Source: Ipomoea triloba (taxonomy: Eukaryota > Streptophyta > Magnoliopsida > Solanales > Convolvulaceae). Taken from it: 64,000 bases of DNA. This document shows, in pieces, positions 21,987 to 34,678 of the stretch. The position numbers and the translations under genes are program-made. The notes under the pieces were generated by a model that searched no databases, was not told where the DNA came from, and saw nothing but the letters and a program-made list of their open reading frames with translations. Every line of letters begins with the position of its first letter. Position 1 is the first letter of the stretch. Location: positions 29,541,600-29,605,599 of the forward strand of contig NC_044924.1 in NCBI RefSeq assembly GCF_003576645.1, written 5' to 3'.

Positions 21987-23330
21987 TTAAAGAAGGCTAA
22001 CATATAATTTTATCATTCAAGTCTTTTGCCCAAACATGTAATTGCTCTCACTCTCTTGTAAACTCTTTTAATTGAACAATTATATTAAATATTAGACATA
22101 TTTAAAAATGGTTAAGTAACAAAATTTTAAAAGGAAGAAAAATTGTGACAAACAAATGAAAGTCAATAACGTAATGTGAAAAAATTAAAAGAGCATTACT
22201 AAATGTTGTTGATAGGGATTATACGAGTATGACCGGGAATCTACGGGAACGATCAACATCGATCCCATCTAGACTACTTCCTAGTCTCCCAGTTAGGCGC
22301 GACCTCGAAGACTATACTTGTGATCAGTATGATAAAGATATTGATTCACAAGCTTTCTAGATCGACCTCCCAGACTAAAGGAGTAGTCAATTCACGTCCT
22401 ATCTTCTTTTCAATCTTCTCAAGACACTTGGCGTAACCTCCCTGACCGACGAACCCACACCCTGCACTTGTAAGACATGTTGAAACCCCGACATGTATCC
22501 TTGAACTTGCCTATATAAGGCATATTTATTATTGGTACATGGGACTTTTTGAACTTCTCTCATACCCAGATCAATTTGATCCACATTCACCCCAAGTTAC
22601 CCATTTCGCATCCCGAGATAAAGGGAATTATAATAGTACATGGTTAATATCACCCGTGGAGTTATACACTCTTTACGTCGTCAAGAAGTATTTGTTATAT
22701 CCGTGGCAATGCCACAATAGCTAGTTGATGACTAAATGTGGCAATTACACTATATAAGGTTCAAATAAGAACGCATCCCCTCGTAAAAAAAACGTGTAGA
22801 CACATCCACTCCCTTCATCTTGAGAAATCAAAGACTATGATCTTATCATTACTAACTAAGGGTAAACGTGCAATTCATTAAATTCACAATTAATCAAATG
22901 ACAACTATTTATTTAAATTTATAAAAAATAATCCAAAATACAAGGAGCACAAGATCTTGATAAATGGATGGTGTGGATATGTTCACACTGTTTACCGCGG
23001 TTGTTATTACTTGCATTTCAAAGTTCATGTTATTTACAAAAATGTAACCAATTTTTTTTTTTAAATTGCTTTTGATATGTTTGATCTTTCCGGCCAAATA
23101 GACAGTTCTGAATGATTCCTAATTTTCTCATGCCCTCAAATTCCATGAATTAGTCATAAATTTGGGATCAAGATATGGTCATTGATCTTGTAAAATCTAT
23201 GTTTCATTTTAGTCCACAATTTTCATATGAAGACTAGTTTGGGTGTGTAGTGTTCAACATTATATGAGGCCAAAATAAAATATTGAAGCACAAAATTAAA
23301 ATTAAAGCAATCAACAAGTCAAATAAAATG
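21987..23330. other. Duplicated non-coding sequence, A side
   Basis: Collinear with B (about 41225-41820 and 43066-44090), with small indels. No gene was recognised; the sequence simply fills the space between the MULE and the decayed GLP promoter. Confidence 0.55.
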
Positions 23331-23686
23331 GCAGTCCGCAGTTCTACATTAACACACAGATCATTAAATTGTGAATAATTAGGAAGAAAATGATTAGTTC
23401 TAACTAACGAGTAACGATGATTAGGACTAATAGGAAACAAATTTAATCGAACTACTATTTCTAACCTTAAACAGCTCCTTTAAAATATCAGAGGATATAC
23501 TGCTAAATTATAAAAATTGACTAATTAAGAAACTTCCAAAATTATTTTCATTAATTTTATCTAAAATCGTCTTTATCATTTCAAGAAATCATTGGCTCCT
23601 ACCTAACGAAATTTCCATAATAAAATTCTTGCAGTTTACCAACCTTATTAAAGAATGAATATAAATCACCACACATAGAAACCAAT

Positions 23687-23910
23687 AGTTATACCGTGGA
23701 CCATGAGTCATGGCTGATACTGCATTTGTGTTGAACTGATACTGCAGTTGTGTTGAAAGGGAACTGTAGTTGCGCGAAACAGAGACCGTTTCATTCGTCT
23801 GGACTGCAATTGTGTTGAACGGATGAAAGGCCTTTGTTCCGCGCAACTGCAGTTTTCTTTCAACACAACTGCAGTATTAGCCGTGACCATGGTCCACAGT
23901 ATAATTTGCG
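23687..23910. mobile_element. PstI-repeat foldback element, copy 1
   Basis: Outer ends share ATTATAYYGTGGACCATGG-like sequence in inverted orientation. The interior has degenerate 22-bp units around CTGCAGTTGTGTTGAA in one arm and the complement in the other. Flanked by CATAGAAACCAAT (23674-23686) and CATAGAAACAAT (23911-23922). Duplicate B lacks it near 44412. Confidence 0.75.
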
Positions 23911-24317
23911 CATAGAAACAATCATTATACCATACAAGGTGAACCATTGAGATAAAGTTTATTTTACTTATTTATTTATTTAATACAACCGAACCTGTGA
24001 CTTCCCACTTGGGAGGGGCACAAAGTGCCTTTGAGCTACAAATTACTTGACAGATAAATTTTATTTTTAGTATACTAAATATTTATTTTTAATACATTAA
24101 ATATAATGTTCATTTTTGTATACTGAATGTTCATTATTTAATATATTAAAAATGAACATTTACTCCCGATCCACAATATAATTTGTCACATAGAAACTCA
24201 GTCTGTTAGTTGTACGGAACATTTCATGATTTGTGCTATGAATAGCAGCCCGTGTTTGTCTAATTTTTCAACGAAAATACAAACATATTGCTAATGATAA
24301 TCTAATGCATGTCTAAT

Positions 24318-25583
24318 ACAAAAATAGACTTTACAATTCATGTATACGTATTCGTTAACAGGTCGACATGATAACGATATGAACACGATAAGGCTAAACA
24401 TGAACACGACACGTTAAGGTTATCGGGTTCAAATTTTTAACACAAACATGTATAGTTAACGGGTTGACACGATAAATACGTCTTGTTAACAGGTTTTGAG
24501 TCGTATCGACACGATATGACACGAAACCCGTTTAACCCGCTAAACCTATTAATATCTTTTAAAAGAAACTAAAATTTAAAGTTAAGTTATATAAAAAAAG
24601 AAATAAAACCTACCATTCAATCCATCAAACAAACTAAAAAGAAAATTCAATTTATAACATTCACAAAATGATAAAATAACATCCAACAATCATAATTAAA
24701 GAAGTCCATACTAATTTGTAGAATAAAACTAAACACAATATAAATTCAATTTTCAAATTGTTGAACATCAACAATTGGTGTGGGATCTTGGCCTAATGTA
24801 ATAAATTCATCGTTAGTCATGTTCATGACATCTTTTGTAATCTCATTCATGACAATGGTTCTTACCTAAATGGCAATGGTTCTTAGCGGGTTATAAAAAA
24901 GTTTGTGTAAACGGGTACACACGATAATATTAACGGGTTAAACAGGTTCTTAATAACAGTTTTAATGGGTTGACCCATTAAGACATGAAACATAACGGGT
25001 TCTTAACGGATCAACCCGTTAACGACCGGGACATGTTAAGGCTAAACACTAACCCGTTATTTTCGTGTCCGGTCTCGTGTCGTGCATGGTTGCAGTAGGC
25101 GCTAGGCGCTAGTCGGGCGGTAGACTAGCGCCTAGCGCCTAGGCGGTCTAGACGGCGCCTAGGCGGTTCCTAAGCGGTACCTAAGTGGCGACTTATAAAT
25201 ACAAAAAAATTATGCACGTGTGTGGGTGTATGTCATATATTATATTATATATTATATATCTATATTTCTTACTCCTCTTATTTATAGAAATAAATAAATT
25301 TAAATATATATAAATATAATAAAAAATTAACAAGGTCGACTCGTTCGAGTTAAGTCGGCTAATTTTGCCGAGTTATACGAGTTAACTCGATCAAATTCGG
25401 TCGAGTCGGCTGCCAACTCGGGCCAATCGGCCAAGTTAGGTGCTAGGCCGAGGTCTAGGCGGCCGGCCACTTAGACGGACGCCTATGGAGCAATTCGCAT
25501 TTGTCTAGGGGCGCCTAGCGCCTAGGCGGGGATTTTTGCAACAGTGGTGTTGTGTTAACGGGTCGTGTCCATAATTGCCAGGT
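24318..25583. mobile_element. CACGACACG/GTTAACGGG-rich insertion with nested CTAGGCG element
   Basis: Absent from duplicate B (44895-44930). The ends read AATAGAC inwards on both sides, followed by GTTAAC motifs. The interior is rich in GTTAACGGGTT and ACACGATA repeats. At about 25086-25545 it carries a CTAGGCG-family element bounded by GGTTGCAGTAGGCGC and TTTTTGCAACAG. No coding capacity. Confidence 0.55.
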
Positions 25584-26329
25584 CTATTCACAATTGATAT
25601 AATATGTTTTCAGTGTTTGTGAATGGCAAGATATGCAAGAATCCAATGCAAATTGTTGCTAATGATTTCGACTAACAAGCCTAGAAACACATTAAACTCC
25701 CTTGAATCAGCTATCACAACCTGCATAAATGTCAATAACCTATCAGAAGTTAATATTCCCAGTCTCTCACAAGCTCGTATTGACTTTGCATTGAATGGGC
25801 TTAACACACCTCATACACATCGTAGCAGAACAAAGGTCTTATTATTAGATATAATTCTTGACATAGTGGTAATTTTATACAATCATAATTTGTTTTAATA
25901 ATTGAATGTTCTTATCCTTTTGATCTTTCCCAAAATGTTGATAATAGAATTTATTATGTTGGGACAACACCAATTAAGCTAGAGGACTAGTTGATTTGAT
26001 AGTCACAAATTAAATTTCAAATTTTATTCCCTGTGGGAGTTACTTAATGGTCTTCTCGACTTGAGTCGGTTAACTTGAGCAACCCTTCTTGTGATCATTT
26101 GTCCGCTAGAATCAAAATGTTGTGGATTTATCAAAAATCCACATTCAAGTAACAACTACAAGCTTCAAGGCAAATTTTTTTAAAAAATTCATTGGATATT
26201 TATTTTTTTAATAAGGCACGCATTAGTAGTTTTAAGTATATATAGTCATATAATAATATATGAGCTACAAATAAAACTAAGTAAAACATTCATATCTTCA
26301 AACAAAATTAAACCAAAAACCAAAACAAA

Positions 26330-26756
26330 TGGCAGGCCAAAAATAATGGGAAGAAAATGATTAGGTTGAAGTGCCTAACTGAAGATGATTAGGACTAATT
26401 GAAAACAAATTAAATTAATCCAACTACGTACTATTTACAACCTTAAACAGCTCTCTGAAAAGATCATAAGATACTGCTTAATTGTCAAAAAGTTTGACTA
26501 AAAACAATTCTTTTATCATTTGAAGAGATGATTGGTTCCCAATTAACAAACTTTCCATTACTAAAATGCATGTAGTTAACCAACCATACTAAAGAATTAA
26601 TACAGATCCCAAAACATAGAAGCCTAGTCTGCATGTACTTTGGAACATCCGATGAGAATGTTGCTATAAATAGCCTCCCATCTTTGGTTATACTGTCACC
26701 AAAAACACAAAAAGGTATTTAACAATTGTGATATCGTCACTAAAAATATTTTAGAT
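26330..26756 (+). promoter_or_regulatory. GLP3 promoter and 5' UTR, conserved block
   Basis: Nearly the same as the GLP5 upstream region (45650-46096). TATAAATA is at 26665-26672, 92 bp before the ATG. A W-box TTGACT is at 26494-26499. Confidence 0.7.
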
Positions 26757-27968
26757 ATGGCTCTAAAATTCATAGTCTTTGCCATTGCTATGGTGGCTTT
26801 AGCATCTTCATTTGCCCATGCATCTGATCCCAGCCCTTTGCAGGACTTTTGTGTTGCAGTTAATGATTCTAATGCAGCCGGTAAGTTGCTAAACTACATT
26901 TCATGATTGTTGGGTGGATATTTTGATATATTCCTAACTTATTGTTTTTGTGTAATTGGGTTACTAAGTGTGCAAACGAACCTTCAAACAAGCAAAATAT
27001 ATGCAATTGAGACATTTTTCTAACTTATTTTAATGTAATTTGAGTTGAAAACATTTAAATATTTCATCTCAACTAGTATTGTTGAGTAAATGACAACATA
27101 ATTAGTAGAAACAGTGTAAGCAATATGATCAAATTCCAGTGGGAAAATTTTAAAAAATGTTCTGATGGCACATATATTGTGTTTTAATTTTTTGATAATT
27201 TAATTGCACACTTTTTAAGTCCAATGACTTGATATATAAGCAATAAATTTAATTTAGTGACTTATTTGACATTTTTTCCCTAGATTTTAATTAAAGTTCA
27301 TCCTAGCTGGATGGGAATGATCTTGAAATGAACATGAGTGTTTCTCATCAATGGCATTCAACTGTCATCTAATGCATGTTTACAATTGTTCTAATTTGTT
27401 TGCAGTGTTTGTGAATGGGAAAATATGCAAGAATCCGATGCAAGTTGTAGCTAATGATTTCCTCTTTAGAGGTTTAAACATGCCCGGAAACACATCAAAT
27501 CCACTTGGATCGATGGTCACACCCGTGAACGTCAACAACCTACCAGGACTTAACACACTCGCCATCTCACTAGCCCGTATCGACTTTGCACCAAATGGCC
27601 TCAACCCACCTCACACACATCCTCGAGCAACTGAGATTTTATTTCTTTTAGAAGGCACTCTCTATGTGGGATTCGTCTTGTCAAATCCTCCCCCGGGCAT
27701 GAAGAACCCTCTCTTCACCAAAACATTGGTGGCAGGTGATGTATTTGTGTTCCCACAAGGCCTCATTCATTTCCAATTCAATGTTGGAAAGACCAATGCA
27801 GTTGCTTTTGCTGGACTAAGTAGCCAAAATCCTGGAGTTATCACTATTGCAAATGCCGTTTTCGGTTCAAACCCACCCATCAATCCTCAGGTTCTCACTA
27901 AAGCATTCCAAGTTGAGCAGAATGTGATTAACTATCTCCAAGCTCAATTTTGGTATAACAACAACTAG
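26757..27968 (+). CDS. Germin-like protein, copy 3
   Basis: Exons 26757-26880 and 27406-27968 with a 525-bp intron give 228 residues. The signal peptide is [20 protein letters not shown]. All Mn ligands (His111, His113, Glu118, His163) and Cys32/Cys49 are kept. The Asn36 glycosylation sequon NDS is intact, as is Asn70. It departs from the other copies at Ala94 (TLAISL instead of TLGISL), Ile119 after the ligand Glu, Gln159 (FPQG, as in copy 1) and Glu in the C-terminal AFQVEQN where the others have VGQN. It lies in duplicate A and is the positional counterpart of copy 5. Expected role: a secreted cell-wall germin-like protein; the activity is not determinable from sequence. Confidence 0.92.
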
Positions 27969-29570
27969 GGGATGAAATTATTTAATGTTAAGGGAGTATT
28001 TAATTTAGATTTGAAAAAGAAAAAGCCCTATGTGGCATATATTTGTTATGGTTGAAGTTGCATTTTATCTACTAGTATATGTTCTGTACGTGTTGTTGAA
28101 TAACATAATGAATTTGTTACCTTCGTTTGTCATTATTCATCATCAGATCCTTGTCCTGTATTATCAACGTTTTGCTTACAAGCTAAGTATGCTTAGTGAA
28201 CATATTGTTTGTGTCGTGATAAACATAAATTATCTAGTCCATTATTGTTTATTATATATAATATAAAAAATTAAAATAAAAAAACATAAAATGTACCGTC
28301 TGACTAGCAGTTTAAATTTTTCGTTTAGACCAAGCATATCCTTCAACTTCGTATAGAGACAGACCCATGGGAAAGGTTAATCTCCAAAACATAATTGTAT
28401 AATCCAAATAGATACGGAGTATTAGTTCAAATTTTTAGTTGATATGTGTATTAGGATGCTGTATTTTAGCCACACTAGACTTACAATTTATATCATAGAC
28501 CAGGGTTCGCATAACATTGTAAACCCTGAATCAAAATGACAAGGTACAAAATTAATACTTGTAAGTTACAAAATTTCATAATACAAGACACAAAAATCAC
28601 AACACAAGATACATACACATGTCATATATTTACTTATTTTTCAAATTTGGTTTAATTAGGTAAAAAATTTGTATTCATAAACACATAATTTTACAATACA
28701 AGACAGAGAAATTCATAACATAAGACACAAGTAATTTGTTTCAGGTGCAAAATTCATACTCGATACAGAATTTCATAACACAAGATACAAAAATGTACAA
28801 CAAAAAACACATACACATACACATGCACCAGGTCCACAGTGCACTGTGAACCCTAGCCCATGATTTAATGATTTCTAGAATTCCTTCTCCTCTCTTGTGT
28901 TATTGTAAATTTACTTTTTATCATTCCTCGATCATCTAACTAGCCTTTCTTTCTTTTCTTTTTTTCTTCTTTTTTTTTTTTTTTAACATAACATAGATTT
29001 GTTTTAAAAAAATAAGAAAATCATTTTCAAGTTTCATTATTTGTAATATTTGATGCTCGACTTTGAATAATATGTATATAGTCTAACTAATTAATTGACC
29101 AAAGTTCACTTTAAATTTTATATTATATTTTTTTAATACATATTATCATATTTATAATATATGTTCAACAATTATGCCAAACCTAATTGGGATGAGATTT
29201 GAACCTAAGGCTTGCCTTATATATGAAAATAAGTTAAAAATAATAAATATTTAACGGAATATTCAGTTATTAAAGATTTTATTAAAGTTTACAGGGAGGA
29301 AATGTGGAGATATTCTAGGGAAATAATAATAAAAATAAAGGTTAAAATAAGAAAAACGTAAGAAAATATTAAAACAAAAATAATATAAACTATTCATATA
29401 AACAAACAATTACGCTTATATTTTTTTACCAGGTATGGGTCTAACTTTATTGACTCTTATTAGATTTATATATTTATATATGTTTAAGAAGTAAATTAGT
29501 AGATTTTTACTAGATATTTATAACTTTATTCTCTTAAAATTTACTCATTTTTCATTCAACTTGCAAACAT
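27969..29570. other. GLP3 3' flank and duplicated non-coding DNA
   Basis: Collinear with 47512-48365 and 56285-56480 in duplicate B, apart from a MITE at about 28471-28878 and a T-rich run near 28950-28984. No gene. The open frame at 28030-28266 is composed of 3' flank sequence. Confidence 0.55.
28471..28878. mobile_element. MITE absent from duplicate B
   Basis: The insert carries near-terminal motifs AGGGTTCGCATAACATTGTA and GTGCACTGTGAACCCTAG, which are inverted to each other, and internal ATACAAGACACAAAAAT repeats. It is flanked by CTAGA on both sides; B reads a single CACTAGAATTC near 48020. Confidence 0.6.
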
Positions 29571-29574
29571 AATA

Positions 29575-29920
29575 CAATGATGGTTGATAACCAACCAAAT
29601 TTTAAAAATTAATGCATATCCCAAAGCGTAGTTTAGTCTGCAAGTTGTACGGAACAATTGAAAAGAAATTGAAAGAGAATTTTAAATGTCTCTAAAATTT
29701 ATAATTGTGTCACTATTATATTGCTACAGTTACTTTCGCATCTTATTTCCTCATGGATCCGATCCAAGCCCTTTGATGGACTTCTGTGTTGCAGTCAATT
29801 TTTTGGATGTACCCAAAGTTTTTATCGCTAAACACAGTAATTAATCCTCTTGTTTCAACAAGACGGAAACTTTAATAGTGAATTTCTATGTTGCAGTCAA
29901 TGATTGCTGCTAATATTTCT
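29575..29920 (+). pseudogene. Germin-like promoter/exon 1 remnant
   Basis: About 110 bp of GLP promoter similarity (ACCAACCAAATTTTAAAAATT, TAGTCTGCAAGTTGTACGGAA) is followed by an ATG at 29686. Exon 1-like codons then give MSLKFIIV, a frame break, and GSDPSPLMDFCVAVN near 29755-29806, with a second CTATGTTGCAGTCAATGATT at about 29888. No exon 2 follows. It is a third decayed GLP unit, lying between copies 3 and 4. Confidence 0.75.
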
Positions 29921-30054
29921 ATGTGTTCTTGTTTTTTTTTTTTTTTTTTTGAAAATAAAACGTGGTGGAGATGCGTGGTGTTCTTGTTATTTATTTAATT
30001 GAAGATCATCAAAGATGACCATGATCTTCAAATGAACATGTGTGTATCTTGACA
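29921..30054. other. Short spacer with T-run
   Basis: A T-run at about 29931-29950 precedes the LINE fragment; nothing else was recognised. Confidence 0.4.
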
Positions 30055-30450
30055 TTATGAACTAAGACGTTCCCAATGTCTCTAACCATCAAACGACATT
30101 GCTTAACAACTAACCTAACATACAAAAAATCTTGAATAACAGACTTATAACTAGTGCAAAAATTTAAACTATCAAACTTCACAATAACATCATTAAAAGC
30201 ACGATCATTCAGCCAATCTAGCGCTTCCTATACTGCCATCGCCTCCGCAAGATAAGGTAAGGTCCCGGCTACATGGCAACCGGTCAGCCCAGGCAGCCAC
30301 GAACTTACCTACATAGTGTCGAATCACCGCCCCGTATCTACCCTGTCGACAAAAATTGGTGCATCAACATTGGATTTTATCATTACCCACAGGCGGTGGC
30401 AGCCATTCCATAATATTCCCTGGTTGGAGACCTGGCAAGAAGAAAACAAG
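30055..30450 (-). pseudogene. LINE RNase H-domain fragment
   Basis: Read on the minus strand, the segment resembles the RNase H-like C-terminus of plant L1 ORF2. Phrases equivalent to DKIQC, YGAVIRHYVGKFVAA, PYLAEAMAVQEALDWL and VIVKFDSLNF appear in order. Stops and frame breaks make it non-functional. It is a 5'-truncated insertion whose boundaries are approximate. Confidence 0.6.
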
Positions 30451-30720
30451 GCCTCAACCTGTATACCTTCCGCATACCACACTTTCCCTCAACAATTCTT
30501 AGGTTATCTAAAATTAGTATGGATATTTTCAAATTTTATCATTTTATTATAAAATATTTATTGTATGTTATCTTATTATATGTATTATATTTAATTATTT
30601 TTGTAATGATATATTTTATTTTATTTTTTATTAGGTCATGTTTGCTTATAAAATAATTCCGTTTCTCAAGTTCAAAATTTTAGTTAATTTTTTTTATAAT
30701 GTAATTATATATATATATGG
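30451..30720. other. AT-rich spacer ending in a short (TA)n
   Basis: No gene was recognised. A TA run at about 30704-30718 marks the start of the next element. Confidence 0.45.
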
Positions 30721-31020
30721 GTTCCTATACAGTTGACCTTCTCGGGTGCGGTTGCTTTAGGTGCATGGTTTTTCTTCTTAAAGCTAAGGTACTTAATTTT
30801 CCTTCTTAAGGTGTGTGAGTTGTTACGTTACGTTGAAACTTAAGGTGCACCATTTTAAACCCTTAGGTGCGTGATTTGTGTTCTTAAGGTGCGTGGTTTG
30901 TGTACTTAAGGTGTGCCGGCCTAAAACTTTAGATGCGCGTGGTTTGTGTTTTTAAGGTGTTTTGTTTGTGTGCTTAAGGTGCGTGGTTTGTGTACTTAAG
31001 GTGCGTACACATGCTTTAGA
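30721..31020 (+). mobile_element. (TA)n-borne element with CTTAAGGTGCGTGG repeats
   Basis: It begins GGGTTCCTATACAGTTGACC immediately after (TA)n, continues GGTGCGGTTGC, then about a dozen degenerate units of CTTAAGGTGCGTGGTTTGTG, and ends in an A-run at about 31023. It is the opposite-orientation relative of 3576-4060. Confidence 0.55.
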
Positions 31021-31199
31021 AACAAAAAAAAAAAAAAACTATAACATGAATTGAACAACCAAACAGTTGCAATCAAAATTAAATAAATAATAGTTGGAAA
31101 ACAAAGTCGAACAGATCAAAACCAAGGTCCACGGTATAAGCTTTGCACGGTGACCATAAGTGTGAGACCATGTAGGCTTAGGATTAATCGGGCGAAACT

Positions 31200-31712
31200 G
31201 AAATGGTCTAAGTATTAAAAAAATATTACTGCCCAAGAAGTCAAGCATTAACCCACAATTAAAAAATATATATTACTGCCCAAGAAGTCATACATTAACC
31301 CAAAAATCTTTGTGTATAGTAAGGAATAAAGTGATTGGGTCTACCTAATGATTGGGACTAATTGAAAACAAATTTAATTCAACTGCCATTTCTAACCTTA
31401 AACAGCTCTTTGAAAATATGATAGCATACTGATAAATTATGAAAATTTTGAATATTAAACTTCAAATTGATCATTTGAAGAGATCATTGGCACCAACTTA
31501 ACGAACTTTTATTCTTAAGAAAATGCTTGCAGTTTACCAACCATATTAAAGAATTAACACAAATCCCAAAACATAGAACCCCAGTCTACTAGTTGCGTGG
31601 AAATATTCATGAGAATTATGCTATAAATAGTAGCCCATATTTGTCTAAGTTGTCAACACGAACACAAAAGTTATTTTACAACTGTGATACCCTCACTCAA
31701 AATATCTTAGAT
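31200..31712 (+). promoter_or_regulatory. GLP4 promoter and 5' UTR, conserved block
   Basis: Closest to GLP2. It contains a short direct duplication around TATTACTGCCCAAGAAGTCA (about 31225 and 31270). TATAAATA is at 31622-31629, 91 bp before the ATG. The W-box position reads TTGAAT at 31448-31453. Confidence 0.7.
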
Positions 31713-32666
31713 ATGGCTATAAGATTCATACTTTTCACCATTGCTATGGTGGCTTTAGCATCTTCATTTGCCCATGCATCGGATCCTAGCCCTTTGCAAG
31801 ACTTCTGTGTTGCAGTTAATGATTCTATGGCTGCCGGTAAGTTGCTAAACTATATATCATGATTGCTAGCTGAAAAATAATTCAAGGTATTTCTGTTAGA
31901 ATCAAGCGCTTACCATTACATCAAAAATATAGCTAGTACTGAATGCGTATTTCTTTATACTTCTGTGATAGTCAGCGCCATGTTTCGTTGACAGGAGGCT
32001 AGACTCAGCTCTCCAAGTTGCCACTCAACAATTCCTATCATTAAAGTTCTAATCCATGGAATCTAATGTATGTTTAATTACAATTGCTATAATTTTTTTG
32101 TAGTGTTCGTGAATGGGAAAATATGCAAGAATCCTATGCAAGTTGTAGCTAATGATTTCCTCTTTAGAGGTTTAAACATGCCTGGAAACACATCAAATCC
32201 ACTTGGATCAAAGGTCACACCTGTAAATGTCAACAACTTACCCGGACTTAACACACTCGGCATCTCACTAGCCCGTATCGACTTTGCACCAAACGGTCTC
32301 AACCCACCTCACACACATCCTCGAGCAACTGAGGTTTTATTTCTTTTGGAAGGCACACTCTATGTGGGATTTGTCCTGTCAAATCCTCCCCCCGGCATGA
32401 AGAACCCACTCTTCACCAAAACATTGGTGGCAGGTGACGTATTTGTCTTCCCAGAGGGCCTCATTCATTTCCAGTTCAATGTTGGGAAGAGTAATGCAGT
32501 TGCATTTGCTGGACTAAGTAGTCAAAATCCTGGAGTTATCACTATTGCAAATGCCGTTTTTGGTTCAAACCCACCAATCAATCCTCAAGTTCTCACTAAA
32601 GCATTCCAAGTTGGGCAAAATGTGATTAACTATCTCCAAGCTCAATTTTGGTATAACAACAGCTAG
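31713..32666 (+). CDS. Germin-like protein, copy 4
   Basis: Exons 31713-31836 and 32104-32666 with a 267-bp intron give 228 residues. The signal peptide starts [20 protein letters not shown]. The cupin motifs and metal ligands (His111, His113, Glu118, His163) and Cys32/Cys49 are complete. Copy-specific features are Lys78, Glu159 and Ser171 with the C-terminus WYNNS. The 1.75-kb block from about 31200 to 32960 is the duplicate of 18050-19850, including the intron. Secreted apoplastic germin-like protein; activity not assigned. Confidence 0.93.
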
Positions 32667-33859
32667 GGGATCGGAGGAAGCTAATTAATGATTATCCTTC
32701 ATGGGTATATTGTGTTTAAAAAAATGCCGTATATGTGGCACATATTATATTTGTTTTGATTATTGAAGTTGCATTTTATGTAGTACTAGTATATGTTCTG
32801 TGTTGAATGTTGTTGAATAACATAATGAATTTGTTACTTTCGTTGTTATTATTCGTTAATGTGGTGTGTCGTCGTGTAACATCAGATAATAAAACTAAAC
32901 TAACTTATAGATAGAGCAAGCTCAAGTTAAAGTCACTGAAAGTTTTGAGTTAATTACTACTGATAAATTTCCTTCTTAGAAAATAAATTATTTTAATTAA
33001 AATGAGAACAGAATATAAGACAATAAATTGAATTCAAGAATAAACCAACAAGAAAACTTGTATCAAGAATTAATAATATAAATGAAATTTTCCAACCCAA
33101 CTGTTAACTCTAATTAATTTGATATGATCTATTGACACATAAAATATTCATCATAATAGTTGGCATAAGTTAACCATAAACGGATAGTAACTCCTAACTC
33201 ACCTAAATTACTAAGAGTGACAAACGCCTACAATGAAGCCTAATTGATAGCCTAAGTTGGCAACCTAACCTTGTTAGTGCACAAATGATGCACATTAGTA
33301 TTTTAGCTGGCTAAATTATTTGTCAAATCTTAGGTTATATTTTATTTATATTACCTTAGCTTAGTTTGGTCCATAATTCAATTTGAAAGTTTCAAAGCTC
33401 ACAGTTTGTTCCCTGGATCTTAACCTGCTGTGTTCTGGAACTGAGTCAGTACTATCATCAAAATTGCCTAACAGATTTTTGTTTAATTCACCAAGGTTTA
33501 GCCTGAATTTTAAATGAAACGCCAGTATTATTTTGTGGAGAATTAGCAGCAAATATGTAGGAAAGTTTGCTGTTTAAGAATGCTATATAAAGGAGGTATT
33601 TTGGAGCTTCATTTTCACGCAGTCCTTGAGAAATTCGTACAACATATTACAGTGGTGATAATCTGATTGTGAGTGAGTCTAAGGGGCTAATTTATCTCTA
33701 TATTGATGCTTTGTGGCGTGGTGCTGGTTCAGAAGAATCAAGGCTTGCACGAAATCGTTTCTTGAAAATGTTTTGAGGATTAGTCGATGAATGTTGATGT
33801 ATTAGGCGTTGGCCTTTGTGTATAACTATCATTTCATCCCCTTGTAATCTTGGCAAACA
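32667..33859. other. GLP4 3' flank and LTR-like sequence
   Basis: GLP-type 3' flank runs to about 32960. From about 33268 (TGTTAGTGCACAAATGATGC), non-coding sequence with a TATATAAAGG box near 33583 has the look of an LTR or retroelement leader, ending CAAACA at 33859 directly against the copia LTR. No TSD supports this, so it is only a suggestion. Confidence 0.35.
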
Positions 33860-34678
33860 TGTTGGTTTTAGAGGTTGGAAAACAGATGAACAGACGAGAA
33901 AAGGAAATCTTCAGGCGTGATATCACTTTCCTATAAGCTTTTAATCTTCTCTCTATACAAGCAACGAGGTTTCAAGATTAAATCTTATGGGATACAAGAA
34001 GATGAAACAAAGTTCTTTGTTGCTTGAAAAGAAACTTTAGAAGAGATTTGAACCGTGAAATAACTTGATAGAATGCAAAACTTGCTTTTTTCATCAGATG
34101 ATACTCCCTAGACTTTATAGAGAAAATTCTAACCGTTGGAGCAGTTTACTGGAAGTTTATGGCTGTTGGTAAACCACCTTCAACCATATTTTTGAAATTC
34201 CAACCGATTTTGGATAGGAAATCCGGTTTACGTAAGTTACGTACCCATGCATGATAAACGTGATAAAAACACATTCTAGTATTAATATCCCCAATGCAAT
34301 ATACTTGTCGCAAAACAAGAGATACTAAAACATGTGTACGTTACTTACCCTTACATATATCACATCAGCATTCGAGTCATAGAACGCTTCACAGATTCGC
34401 ATCTCTCGAGAGTTGGAAGTTTGCATAAAGACTATCGAGACATCTGTCGATCGAACTGATCTCTCGATGTATCTCTCGAACATACCTATCTCTCGAGACA
34501 TCGATGTTCCGCGAACTGATCTTTCGAATAAACTGACCTCTCGAGGTATCTCTCGATTATCCAAAATCATCTCTACCAAACTAAATAATACTTATAACTC
34601 CACAACTCCAAATATTATTTAAGCTTGCATGGTAGACATCTGAACCATTAATCTCCATTACTATATAAATATCCAACA
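33860..34678 (-). repeat. 3' LTR of the truncated copia element
   Basis: On the minus strand the LTR starts TGTTGGATATT (34678) and ends CCAACA (33860), 819 bp, with a 6-bp inverted terminal match. The polypurine tract AGAGGAGGAT lies immediately upstream of its start (34679-34690). A run of CTCTCGA/TCGAGAG motifs occupies about 34400-34560. Confidence 0.75.

Larger units (their letters stand above)
23330..25840 (+). pseudogene. Decayed germin-like gene A
   Basis: Three blocks of GLP homology lie in order: promoter-like sequence (about 23330-23665), TATA/5' UTR-like sequence with TGTGCTATGAATAGCAGCCC (about 24180-24300), and an exon 2 remnant starting TGTTTGTGAATGGCAAGATA at about 25614 and readable to about 25840. 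It retains NGK-CKNPMQ and ARIDFALNGLNTPHTH-like text with frameshifts. Exon 1, box 2 and the C-terminus are missing. A foldback element and a 1.27-kb insertion separate the blocks. The same degraded gene exists in duplicate B, so decay began before the duplication. Confidence 0.8.
20080..29310. repeat. Segmental duplication, copy A
   Basis: Collinear with copy B (about 40865-48365 and 56285-56480). Shared landmarks are the ATGTCTTCTATTCTTC start, TAACGGATTTAATGT, ACCCTGCACTTG, AAATGGCAGTCCGC, a decayed GLP, an intact GLP (copy 3) and the GLP 3' flank. A-only insertions are the MULE 20542-21977, foldback element 23687-23910, CACGACACG block 24318-25583 and MITE about 28471-28878. Boundaries are approximate. 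Confidence 0.8.
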
